Of a stretch of DNA of 25,213 nt, positions 16,069 through 21,964 are shown piece after piece. The position numbers and the translations under genes were made by a program. Numbering within the stretch: the first letter of the stretch is position 1; each line of letters opens with the position of its first letter. The DNA is from an uncultured Bacillota bacterium (GTDB taxonomy: Bacteria > Bacillota > Clostridia > Peptostreptococcales > Anaerovoracaceae): positions 1 through 25,213 of the forward strand of contig CAMPBN010000002.1 in assembly GCA_946638265.1 (NCBI GenBank). The letters are read 5' to 3'. Below the pieces are notes generated by a model, which saw nothing but the letters and a program-made list of their open reading frames with translations, was not told the origin of the DNA and searched no databases.

Positions 16069-16102
16069 ACATTATGTTATGCTTTTTGCTACAAAGTGTC
16101 AA
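16069..16102 (-). promoter_or_regulatory. Promoter and candidate BlaI-type operator
   Basis: Minus strand TTGACA (16102-16097), a 17-base spacer and TAACAT (16079-16074). The -10 overlaps the dyad ACATAATGT (16077-16069), and the half AACATAAT is repeated a few bases downstream. This resembles the TACA-nn-TGTA dyads bound by BlaI-family repressors. Confidence 0.6.
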
Positions 16103-16127
16103 GACCCCCTTGACCGCTTTCCGCAAA

Positions 16128-16853
16128 TCAATATACTACTTCCCCGTCCTTGATTTCAAATTCAATCACGTCTTTGTCCTCTGGCGAAATCCTTACCGTT
16201 TCGTTGGTCTTGATGTCGACGCGATAAACTCCCGGATGCTGCTTCACGGCCTTCGAATGTTCCATGGAAATGCCTTCAAATCCAATGACATAGAGATATC
16301 TGTTTCCGTCATATTCCATCTGCGCTACGGGGCTGCCGCCTTCACTGCCATCTTCTTCAACATGATAATTCCAGCCGTAAATCAGCTTCGGGTCCCCGAT
16401 TTTGACCCAGTCTTTACCATCTTTTTTCATATACAGATTGTCCGGCCCCGGCGGCACCCATGTGGTGGTTCCAAAGGAAACGCCATCGTATTCGAAAATG
16501 TTCTTATTTGAATCCAGTTCCACCGCCTCACTCGGAGTCAAGCGAACCTGGTGGTCCGATCCCATCGTGGCACCGCCGCTATGATACACAGCATAAACGT
16601 GCCCTGCACGCTCAACGATTTGAGCCTCGCAGTAAAGATAGTCACTATATTCCCATTTCGGTAACTGCCAGAGGCAATTTCCGTCCGGTCCGAGGATTTG
16701 CCCATGCTTCGTAACAGTATATGCTTCCGGCCCCGGCTCAGCTTCCGCTTTTGCTTCTCCTATCGCACCCGAACCTCCGGTTTGCGCGCATCCAACCCCG
16801 GCCATGGCCAAAATCAGCGCTGCAATCAGCGCTAAAACGATGTTCCTTTTCAT
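16128..16853 (-). CDS. Lipoprotein of unknown function
   Basis: 241 residues. The signal sequence MKRNIVLALIAALILAMAG ends in lipobox GVGC, so it is lipid-anchored outside the membrane. The mature part is beta-rich with many Trp, Tyr and Gly (KYGQ-like turns, PPGPDNLYMKKDGKDWVKIGD, YDGNRYLYVIGFEG). This pattern suggests a WD/propeller-like or repeat beta fold that I cannot assign. The start is the ATG behind GAAGGAG; an in-frame codon 20 residues upstream would add a non-signal extension and is rejected. It has its own promoter at 16918-16947. Confidence 0.75.
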   Translation of the reverse strand: MKRNIVLALIAALILAMAGVGCAQTGGSGAIGEAKAEAEPGPEAYTVTKHGQILGPDGNCLWQLPKWEYSDYLYCEAQIVERAGHVYAVYHSGGATMGSDHQVRLTPSEAVELDSNKNIFEYDGVSFGTTTWVPPGPDNLYMKKDGKDWVKIGDPKLIYGWNYHVEEDGSEGGSPVAQMEYDGNRYLYVIGFEGISMEHSKAVKQHPGVYRVDIKTNETVRISPEDKDVIEFEIKDGEVVY

Positions 16854-16917
16854 AAAATACTCCTTCTTTCGATACAAAATTTTTACCGGACGCCTGCACT
16901 CCACGGGCTCCACAACA

Positions 16918-16947
16918 ATAATACAAAAACGGGCTGCCGCCTGTCAA
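16918..16947 (-). promoter_or_regulatory. Promoter of the 16853 lipoprotein gene
   Basis: Minus strand TTGACA (16947-16942), an 18-base spacer and TATTAT (16923-16918). The hexamers, the spacer length and a GTGGAGC a few bases downstream resemble the promoters at 18503-18532 and 21529-21558. Confidence 0.7.
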
Positions 16948-16956
16948 ACCATGATT

Positions 16957-17079
16957 TTATAAAGAAAGACCCCCGCTTATACGAGGGCCATCTTCTGCAA
17001 TCGTGGCATTCCACCCATTGCGCAGTTCCGAGTACTCATAAACCATTATCACATACGCAGAGCCTTTGCAGATATATCG
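16957..17079 (-). pseudogene. In-frame coding-like remnant after the TAG stop of the 17080 gene
   Basis: Directly after the TAG at 17082-17080 the same frame stays open for 40 codons before TAA. It contains EYSELRNGWNATIAEDG. The 394-residue lipoprotein at 20101-21285 has DDWTATIAEDG, and the DNA is identical over 21 bases (16989-17009 against 20222-20242). This looks like a fragment of a paralogue of that lipoprotein, possibly once joined to the upstream gene. The terminator stem overlaps its end. Confidence 0.45.
16962..16988 (-). terminator. Terminator of the YiiX/DUF3139 operon
   Basis: On the minus strand CCCTCG (16988-16983) pairs with CGGGGG (16976-16971, one G-U pair) around TATAAG, followed by TCTTTCTTT. 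It lies about 90 bases after the stop at 17080 and before the next promoter. Confidence 0.7.
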
Positions 17080-17613
17080 CTACCACAGCGATATAAAATC
17101 CCACGGATAGTAGTATAGGTTTATCGGTTTGAAAAGCAGCTTCTTTGTGAAAATATCTCTCGCGAAGTTTAAAAAGGTATACTTCATATGCAAATCTTGG
17201 ATATCTTTGACATAATCCGGTTCATACATAGGCGTGATTTCGTACTTGTACCAAGATTTGTCTCCATCTTCAAGTCTTTTCCGAACATTGTCACCTACTA
17301 AAATATCTTCTTTTTCCGAATTCTCATAAACGCCATTTAGGTGAATCCAATTTCTGTAATTGTAGCCGTACCAATACTTATACGTATAACCTGGCTCTTT
17401 TACAAACTCTACGCATAAACTAAAACCTCCCTTGGTATCGTGATGAACTCGCACTTTATATATTTCTTCCGAGGACACGCCTTTCTCCATAAGGTATCCG
17501 TTCACCGCATAAATTGCAAAAAGCCTTTGTATTGGAAAATAAATTGCGTAAATCGCCAACGCTATTAATAAAGCTATTATCCACACTTTATGGCGCTTAA
17601 TAAAATTCTTCAA
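17080..17613 (-). CDS. Membrane-anchored protein, DUF3139-like
   Basis: 177 residues. A short basic N-terminus is followed by one membrane helix (about 12-35). An extracytoplasmic domain then reads YLMEKGVSSEEIYKVRVHHD...GFSLCVEFVKEPGYTYKYWYGYN, which resembles the small DUF3139 family of Gram-positive bacteria; the family's function is unknown. It is longer than typical members, with an extra C-terminal 70 residues rich in Tyr/Asp. The start must be TTG at 17613, because a TGA lies three codons upstream in frame and no ATG precedes the membrane helix. It lies 39 bases after the YiiX-like gene and in the same operon. The frame continues past the TAG stop, as described for the adjoining remnant. 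Confidence 0.7.
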   Translation of the reverse strand: MKNFIKRHKVWIIALLIALAIYAIYFPIQRLFAIYAVNGYLMEKGVSSEEIYKVRVHHDTKGGFSLCVEFVKEPGYTYKYWYGYNYRNWIHLNGVYENSEKEDILVGDNVRKRLEDGDKSWYKYEITPMYEPDYVKDIQDLHMKYTFLNFARDIFTKKLLFKPINLYYYPWDFISLW

Positions 17614-17652
17614 CTCGCTTCACCATTGCCTTCACTGCCTTAAAATTTTACG

Positions 17653-18417
17653 CTATTTTACTACCTTTACTATTTGCTCTATTTTCAAGTATGTTGGCAA
17701 AGAGTATGGTGCAACAATAATTCCGTCCATATCATAGTAACTGCTCACGCCAACATAAGGTCTGTGGTAAGAATTAAAAGCAGCCTTTCCAGCTCCATAT
17801 TTATACGCCTGGTAGACAATCTTCGAACAATATGTCTTGGATGTATCTTCTATGTCAGAATTAATATGATATTTTACGGCTGCACCTTCGTAAGTATCAA
17901 GTGCCCAATTAGCGGCGTTTTTTCCCCATTTTGCCTTGGTTGGACTGTATACTTTTATCCAACTGTCCCAATTCTGCATATAATCGTTGTAGAATGTTTT
18001 CCGGTCTTTACGCGCAGGAAGGCAATTTTTTCCATCTATGCTGAAGATTTCGTCCGACCCCACGGCAATGCCGGCATGTCCGGGAATATCCGGAATCGTA
18101 GTTCCGTTTGTAATAACAACATCTCCTTTTGCCAACTCAGGTATCCCTTTATCTCCCTTAGCAGCCTGCAAATCATACTTCAAATAAAAAGCATCGCTTT
18201 CTTCCATCATTTCAAGAAACTTTTCGCTGTCCTCTGCCAACTTAATCATATCCTCATAGGTTATATCATATCCGATATAGCCTTCGTCTTGCCCTTTCAG
18301 AAAATCTGCATAAGACATTACCTTAATTTTTTCTGCGGCAAAGGTTGGAACGCTCATACTTAAAACCATTATAATTGAAAGTATCAATGTCATAATCTTA
18401 GATGTCAGTTTATTCAT
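17653..18417 (-). CDS. Secreted YiiX-like permuted papain-fold (NlpC/P60-related) protein
   Basis: 254 residues with a signal peptide (basic MNKLTSK, hydrophobic stretch, cleavage after TFA near residue 27). The fold signature is that of the circularly permuted NlpC/P60 clan: GDVVITNGTTIPDIPGHAGIAVG carries His114, and the nucleophile Cys197 follows much later in TYCSKIVYQAYKYG. Members act as amidases or thioesterases on peptides, cell wall or lipids; the substrate here is unknown. The N-terminal YADFLKGQDEGYIGYDITYE region looks like a helical add-on. AGAGAG lies ahead of the ATG. It is the first gene of an operon with the DUF3139-like gene, under the promoter at 18503-18532. Confidence 0.85.
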   Translation of the reverse strand: MNKLTSKIMTLILSIIMVLSMSVPTFAAEKIKVMSYADFLKGQDEGYIGYDITYEDMIKLAEDSEKFLEMMEESDAFYLKYDLQAAKGDKGIPELAKGDVVITNGTTIPDIPGHAGIAVGSDEIFSIDGKNCLPARKDRKTFYNDYMQNWDSWIKVYSPTKAKWGKNAANWALDTYEGAAVKYHINSDIEDTSKTYCSKIVYQAYKYGAGKAAFNSYHRPYVGVSSYYDMDGIIVAPYSLPTYLKIEQIVKVVK

Positions 18418-18502
18418 TTTAATATTTCTCTCTTTCTTATTTTGGGTTTTGCTACCAACAGTCCGGCCTATTGGCAGCTAACAAATCTGGAGCTCCACGG
18501 AC

Positions 18503-18532
18503 ATAATACGAAATCGGAATATCCCCTGTCAA
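18503..18532 (-). promoter_or_regulatory. Promoter of the YiiX/DUF3139 operon
   Basis: Minus strand TTGACA (18532-18527), an 18-base spacer and TATTAT (18508-18503). It is conserved in the duplicate at 21529-21558, where both hexamers are identical. The leader is about 80 bases. Confidence 0.75.
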
Positions 18533-18534
18533 AT

Positions 18535-18588
18535 CGCAATATTGCGTGTGGCGCAACGTTTTTGGCCGTTTCGTTGCGTGTGACGCAA
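18535..18588. promoter_or_regulatory. Array of TTGCG/CGCAA half-sites upstream of the YiiX promoter
   Basis: There are five half-sites: the perfect palindrome CGCAATATTGCG (18535-18546), TTGCGTGTGGCGCAA (18542-18556, sharing a half-site) and TTGCGTGTGACGCAA (18574-18588). The two 15-base dyads are 32 bases apart, about three helical turns, so they present the same DNA face. The array starts just upstream of the -35 on the minus strand, a typical activator or co-repressor position. The binding protein is unknown; the XRE protein at 18844 is a candidate. Confidence 0.6.
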
Positions 18589-18739
18589 CAAATCGGGGAT
18601 TTCTGGTCGATTTTGGCGAAAAACTGACCAAAAAAGCATGAATTTAATTTTTTTATTTTTGCTCGACTATTAATCAAAATGGTCTGACATCTTCCGTTCC
18701 TGTTTCACTATATTGAATGGTGTGCCAGATAATTGTATC

Positions 18740-18768
18740 TTGTTTTAAGTTTAATCCTATGCTAATAT
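18740..18768 (+). promoter_or_regulatory. Promoter of the XRE regulator gene
   Basis: TTGTTT (18740-18745), a 17-base spacer and TAATAT (18763-18768). This predicts a start near 18775, just before the inverted repeat in the leader. The remaining gene-free DNA of 18418-18843 shows nothing further that I can assign. Confidence 0.6.
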
Positions 18769-18784
18769 TAAACCGTTGAGAGCT

Positions 18785-18810
18785 GTTCCAACCAAAATGC
18801 AGGTTGGAAC
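18785..18810 (+). promoter_or_regulatory. Perfect 9-bp inverted repeat in the XRE leader
   Basis: GTTCCAACC (18785-18793) and GGTTGGAAC (18802-18810) flank an 8-base AT-rich loop. The repeat lies between the predicted transcription start and the ribosome binding site (GAAGGAG). It could be an autoregulatory operator or an RNA hairpin that affects translation or stability. No T run follows, so it is not a terminator. Confidence 0.65.
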
Positions 18811-18843
18811 ATAAGGGAATGTTTTTGAAGGAGTATATTATCA

Positions 18844-19527
18844 ATGGGAGACATTCTTAAAAAATCCGGAGAAATCCTAAAGTTTGCGAGAGAATCTCGG
18901 AAACTCAGTTTGACCACCGCAGCTCGTAAGATTGGCAAGAGTCCCTCAACTTTATCGCGATATGAGAAAGGCGAGATTCCGGTGGATTTAGTTACGCTGT
19001 ATCAATTATCTGCGTTCTATGGCATCGATCTGGTAAAGGCTCTTCCTTCTGCTTCCGACAAAAGCGAATCGTCAGCCAATTCAATGCCGGAAATCCTTTA
19101 TATGCGGTACTTTGCCGGGGAGCTGAACAGAGATGTTTTCTCTGTTATAAAAAGAGAAACCGGTGGGGAGGATGGCGAAATCGTTTTTTACCATGATGTG
19201 GAGGACGTTCAAAAGCCGGCCTGCTGCCGCGCCATCTACCGCGGCGAAATCCGAGAACACAACATTTCAACCAATATATTCATCACTAATATAGCAAATT
19301 CCGCGGATCAGATTTATATAGCGTTGCGGCCGCCGATTCCAGGCGAGGGAATCCAAAAAGGCGTTCTTGCAGGCACCCTGGAAGCGATGGGATTCCTGCC
19401 GATGTCCACTAAATGCCTGGTGACAACCGAGAAAGAAAATCTTTATCTGGAAGAAAGCTGCACCAAATTCAATGAAACAGACGTGCGGCGAATGAAGAGA
19501 ACCAACCGCATTATCGTGAAGAAATAG
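18844..19527 (+). CDS. XRE-family transcriptional regulator with unknown C-terminal domain
   Basis: 227 residues. The N-terminal helix-turn-helix (about 8-65) is classical: LKFARESRKLSLTTAARKIG, then SPSTLSRYEKGEIPVDLVTL. The C-terminal about 150 residues (from about 80) are mixed alpha/beta and resemble no ligand domain I can name; it contains a YHDVEDVQKPACCRAIYRGE stretch with adjacent cysteines. The ATG is preceded by GAAGGAG. The gene is divergent from the YiiX operon, which makes that operon a natural target. It is followed by a strong terminator. Confidence 0.85.
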   Translation: MGDILKKSGEILKFARESRKLSLTTAARKIGKSPSTLSRYEKGEIPVDLVTLYQLSAFYGIDLVKALPSASDKSESSANSMPEILYMRYFAGELNRDVFSVIKRETGGEDGEIVFYHDVEDVQKPACCRAIYRGEIREHNISTNIFITNIANSADQIYIALRPPIPGEGIQKGVLAGTLEAMGFLPMSTKCLVTTEKENLYLEESCTKFNETDVRRMKRTNRIIVKK

Positions 19528-19530
19528 GAA

Positions 19531-19559
19531 AAAGCCCTCGCGTTCACGAGGGCCTTTGT
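19531..19559. terminator. Bidirectional terminator between XRE gene and the 19560 gene
   Basis: GCCCTCG (19534-19540) pairs with CGAGGGC (19547-19553), with A runs before and T-rich sequence after, so it works on both strands for the two convergent genes. Confidence 0.85.
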
Positions 19560-20075
19560 TTATGGTAATAGTAAATTGCCGGAGATGGTCAACGTTTCGG
19601 ACCTTTGCGGTTCATGCAGAATAGCAGCTTTAATCTTGCGAAAGATGTTTGAATCTGCGCTTTTGACAAACTGCCCTGTTGCAGAAATTCGAACCACGCC
19701 TTCACGGTCCTGATTAATATTAAATTCGCCGCCTTGCCACTCTACATCAGATGCCACGACCTTTGTTAGAGAAAATTCTTCAACACGCAAGAAAGAGGAA
19801 TCTTCACGGCTCCGAACTACTGTAGCCAAAGTCGCCAAAACCGGCGATATTTCACCGATGGCAGTGTCGTACGGGCCAATTTGTTTTTCCAGAACCTCGT
19901 AAGTCGCATACTCGTTTTCTGCTTCCCACACAATCTGTCCGGAAACATCTCCGTAGAGATCATCTGACGAAGGAATCATTTTCTCCGTTGGTTGGTTGAG
20001 AAAAGTTATACCAATCAAGAAAATCATTATCCCTAAAGCTATTCCCCACATCTTTTTATTATGCTTTTTCTGCAT
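19560..20075 (-). CDS. Membrane-anchored protein of unknown function
   Basis: 171 residues. A basic N-terminus (MQKKHNKKMW) leads into one membrane helix (about 10-26), then an extracytoplasmic beta-rich domain (IVWEAENEYATYEVLEKQIGPYD, VEWQGGEFNINQDREG) ending in a hydrophobic SGNLLLP. No family is recognised. A TTG in frame at 20120 would overlap the upstream gene and lacks a ribosome binding site. ATG 20075, behind AGAGGA, is chosen. It lies 25 bases after the large lipoprotein gene and is surely in the same operon. The membrane topology suggests it works with that lipoprotein at the cell surface. Confidence 0.72.
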   Translation of the reverse strand: MQKKHNKKMWGIALGIMIFLIGITFLNQPTEKMIPSSDDLYGDVSGQIVWEAENEYATYEVLEKQIGPYDTAIGEISPVLATLATVVRSREDSSFLRVEEFSLTKVVASDVEWQGGEFNINQDREGVVRISATGQFVKSADSNIFRKIKAAILHEPQRSETLTISGNLLLP

Positions 20076-20100
20076 GCGAAAATCCTCTTTTTTCTCTTTC

Positions 20101-21285
20101 TTATGGTACCAATATTTCAAATTTGTATTTTGAAATATTCCATTCAGTCTCCATGTTTTGCGTTTCCAGATTGTAATTATCGCTGTTAACTTTTATGGAG
20201 CCTTCAAAGACTACACTCTTTCCATCTTCTGCAATCGTGGCAGTCCAATCGTCAAGAAGCTGTGTTAAATTGTATTGGGATAAACAGTCTACTCCTTCGA
20301 TTCCGTCCGCTTTATCCCAACAACGAGTTCCCCATACAGTCAGAACATCCGTTATCTTTGCCTCCCTTATTTTCCCGTCCGTCGTCAATTTCAGCTCATA
20401 TGGAAGGGCTATCTCTTTTCGGTTTCCTGATGGATTTGAACGATAAGGCTCAATTTGGAAATTTACAAAAACAGTTCCGGTGAGAATCTCGTTATTTCCC
20501 ATATCCGGAGACTTTACCGGCTCTTTTTCCGTCGGCTCGACTGCGGTAGGCTTGCCATGCAGCACCACGTCCTTGAGGTCTTGCAGCAGGAACTTTTCTA
20601 ATAGAGGTTCTTTAAATTCCAAGTCGGAGAAAGTCAATTTCACTCCGGCATATTTGTTGCTTTCGAAAACCGCCTCATCAAAAGCAATCCTGCCATCGCT
20701 TTTTACCTCATATGGTTCATGCGCACCGCATTGAGGAATTCCGTACAAATCCGAGAAAGACCATTCCGGGTCGGCACACCGAATTTTGCCATTAATATTA
20801 TCATATACCAAAGTTCTTGGCGTTCCAAGCGCGTCATAGTTCGTGATTACTTCAATTACGCCATCGCCATCGTAATCGCCCGTGTGAATAGAATCCTTTC
20901 CTATCGCGACCGGCACCATATCGTTTTCCTCAATATCGAAAATGATGTAGACGAAGTCGTGATTGTATATGTCTTCCTCCGAAGGCGCCCTATAATAAGA
21001 GAGCCAAAGAGTCTCTTTGCCCAATATATCTTCTTCGCTAGGGCCATAATGGTTGAGATAGCAGATCATTTGCGGATCGATGCAGTCAATCTCGTAAATG
21101 TCTTTCGATTCACCGGATTGGTACAAAACTACTTTTGCTGTGCTATCTCCGGTTTTTTCCACTGCGACTCTCATATCACCAATTTCGATGTCGCGGATGA
21201 TTTCAGTTTTTGCATTTGTACATGCTGAAATTATCAACAGCATGCATGCCACTGCCAAGAGGGCAAGGGTTTTTGCGTGTTTCAT
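20101..21285 (-). CDS. Large lipoprotein of unknown function with a DxDxDG calcium-type loop
   Basis: 394 residues. The signal sequence MKHAKTLALLAVACMLLI ends in lipobox ISAC (Cys22). The mature part has a TGDYDGDGVIEVITNYD loop near residue 140, the D-x-D-x-D-G pattern of FG-GAP/VCBS or EF-hand-like calcium sites. It then has a linker with TEKEPVKSPD, and a C-terminal beta domain (about 275-394) with the DDWTATIAEDGKSV segment. That last segment has a DNA-level relic at 16989-17009. The ATG sits behind TTTGGAGTAG. It precedes the 20075 gene and follows the broken zinc-ribbon gene; the promoter at 21529-21558 probably drives all three. Confidence 0.78.
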   Translation of the reverse strand: MKHAKTLALLAVACMLLIISACTNAKTEIIRDIEIGDMRVAVEKTGDSTAKVVLYQSGESKDIYEIDCIDPQMICYLNHYGPSEEDILGKETLWLSYYRAPSEEDIYNHDFVYIIFDIEENDMVPVAIGKDSIHTGDYDGDGVIEVITNYDALGTPRTLVYDNINGKIRCADPEWSFSDLYGIPQCGAHEPYEVKSDGRIAFDEAVFESNKYAGVKLTFSDLEFKEPLLEKFLLQDLKDVVLHGKPTAVEPTEKEPVKSPDMGNNEILTGTVFVNFQIEPYRSNPSGNRKEIALPYELKLTTDGKIREAKITDVLTVWGTRCWDKADGIEGVDCLSQYNLTQLLDDWTATIAEDGKSVVFEGSIKVNSDNYNLETQNMETEWNISKYKFEILVP

Positions 21286-21311
21286 GGTCTACTCCAAATT
21301 TAAAATAGTCC

Positions 21312-21474
21312 TTATTCAAAGCTAAGATCCTCTTCTTCGCCGCTGTAAATTACATGTGTCTTTTCCTGCTCCTTCGGAATCTTCTTCATTATGATAATGC
21401 CGCATTCCTTGCACAATACTCAAGCCAGCCAAATAGCCTTCTTTCATTTCTGCTTCACAATATGGGCAATTCAT
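21312..21474 (-). pseudogene. Frameshifted small zinc-ribbon protein (DUF6487-like)
   Basis: The ATG at 21474 opens MNCPYCEAEMKEGYLAG, the first CxxC knuckle and start of a DUF6487-like zinc ribbon. The original frame runs on to a 50-residue ORF ending in a meaningless Arg-rich tail (stop at 21322). One base shift after the codon for Ser19 gives LCKECGIIIMKK, the expected second CxxC knuckle, then a charged tail ending DLSFE and TAA at 21314-21312. Relatives are about 65-75 residues, so the middle also seems deleted. The likeliest reading is a decaying gene; programmed frameshifting is less likely as no slippery heptamer is evident. It lies first behind the 21529-21558 promoter. Confidence 0.65.
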
Positions 21475-21504
21475 ACTAATACCTATCCTTTAAATTTTGA
21501 GGGA

Positions 21505-21583
21505 TAACAAATCAGGATCTCCATGGACATAATACAAAATCGGAATATCCTCTGTCAAATCGGTCAAAAAAGCATGAATTTAA
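21505..21583. repeat. Duplicated promoter region, copy B
   Basis: Counterpart of 18479-18647: 53 of 58 bases match in the promoter block, followed by an exact 19-base match, with only two bases where copy A has 92. As in copy A, it lies between minus-strand surface-protein genes and a plus-strand XRE-type regulator. Confidence 0.85.
21529..21558 (-). promoter_or_regulatory. Promoter of the zinc-ribbon/lipoprotein operon
   Basis: Minus strand TTGACA (21558-21553), an 18-base spacer and TATTAT (21534-21529). The hexamers are identical to those at 18503-18532 and the spacer differs at two or three bases. Confidence 0.75.
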
Positions 21584-21621
21584 AATTTCTCATATCAGCT
21601 CCTACTCTTCGCAATAAAATC

Positions 21622-21635
21622 GCTAATATATTAGC
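21622..21635. promoter_or_regulatory. Palindromic operator 1 of hipBA
   Basis: The perfect 14-base palindrome GCTAATATATTAGC, repeated exactly at 21663-21676. It lies just upstream of the -35 box, the expected place for a HipB autorepression site. Confidence 0.85.
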
Positions 21636-21641
21636 AAAAAC

Positions 21642-21670
21642 TTGCCTAAATCCGCAAAAAGTGCTAATAT
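21642..21670 (+). promoter_or_regulatory. Promoter of hipBA
   Basis: TTGCCT (21642-21647), a 17-base spacer and TAATAT (21665-21670). The -10 hexamer lies entirely inside operator 2 and the -35 lies just after operator 1, so a repressor bound at both would block polymerase. Confidence 0.75.
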
Positions 21671-21676
21671 ATTAGC
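21663..21676. promoter_or_regulatory. Palindromic operator 2 of hipBA
   Basis: The second GCTAATATATTAGC, centred 41 bases (about four helical turns) from the first and covering the -10. The spacing would let two HipB dimers sit on one DNA face, as known for other HipBA modules. Confidence 0.85.
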
Positions 21677-21691
21677 AAGAGAGGTGGCAAA

Positions 21692-21964
21692 ATGTTTTTA
21701 CAAACCCCACAAGAAATGGCGCAGGCCGCGGCCAAGCGTTTTCGCGAACTAAGGCTTGCTAAAAAAGTAACTATTAAAAGACTTTCTGAGGATAGCGGTG
21801 TACCATATTCCACTATTCGCAGATTTGAAAGCAGTGGCGAGATTGCGTTTGTTGCATTGGTTAAACTGGCTTCTGTATTGAATGAAGACGCGCAGATTGA
21901 CGAACTTTTCTCGCGAAAAATCCCACAGTCTATAGAGGAGGTGCTCCGTGAAAACCGTAGATAG
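21692..21964 (+). CDS. hipB: HipB-like XRE antitoxin
   Basis: 90 residues with a single helix-turn-helix (about 10-65: AAAKRFRELRLAKKVTIKRLSE, then SGVPYSTIRRFESSGEI). The C-terminal tail is short. HipB neutralises the HipA kinase and represses the operon. The start follows GAGAGGTGG. Its last 17 bases overlap the start of hipA, the usual arrangement, so translation is coupled. It recognises, by inference, the two identical palindromes upstream. The symbol is by family and context. Confidence 0.88.
   Translation: MFLQTPQEMAQAAAKRFRELRLAKKVTIKRLSEDSGVPYSTIRRFESSGEIAFVALVKLASVLNEDAQIDELFSRKIPQSIEEVLRENRR

Larger units (their letters stand above)
18479..18647. repeat. Duplicated promoter region, copy A (with 92-bp extra block)
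   Basis: Bases 18479-18536 match 21505-21562 at 53 of 58 positions, and 18629-18647 match 21565-21583 exactly. Between the two blocks copy A has 92 extra bases (18537-18628) and copy B only two. The shared part holds a minus-strand promoter; the extra block carries the TTGCG/CGCAA array. Confidence 0.85.

Noticed and set aside
18468..18677. Short frames on both strands through duplicated copy A
   Set aside because: They cross the promoter and the half-site array, and copy B does not preserve them.
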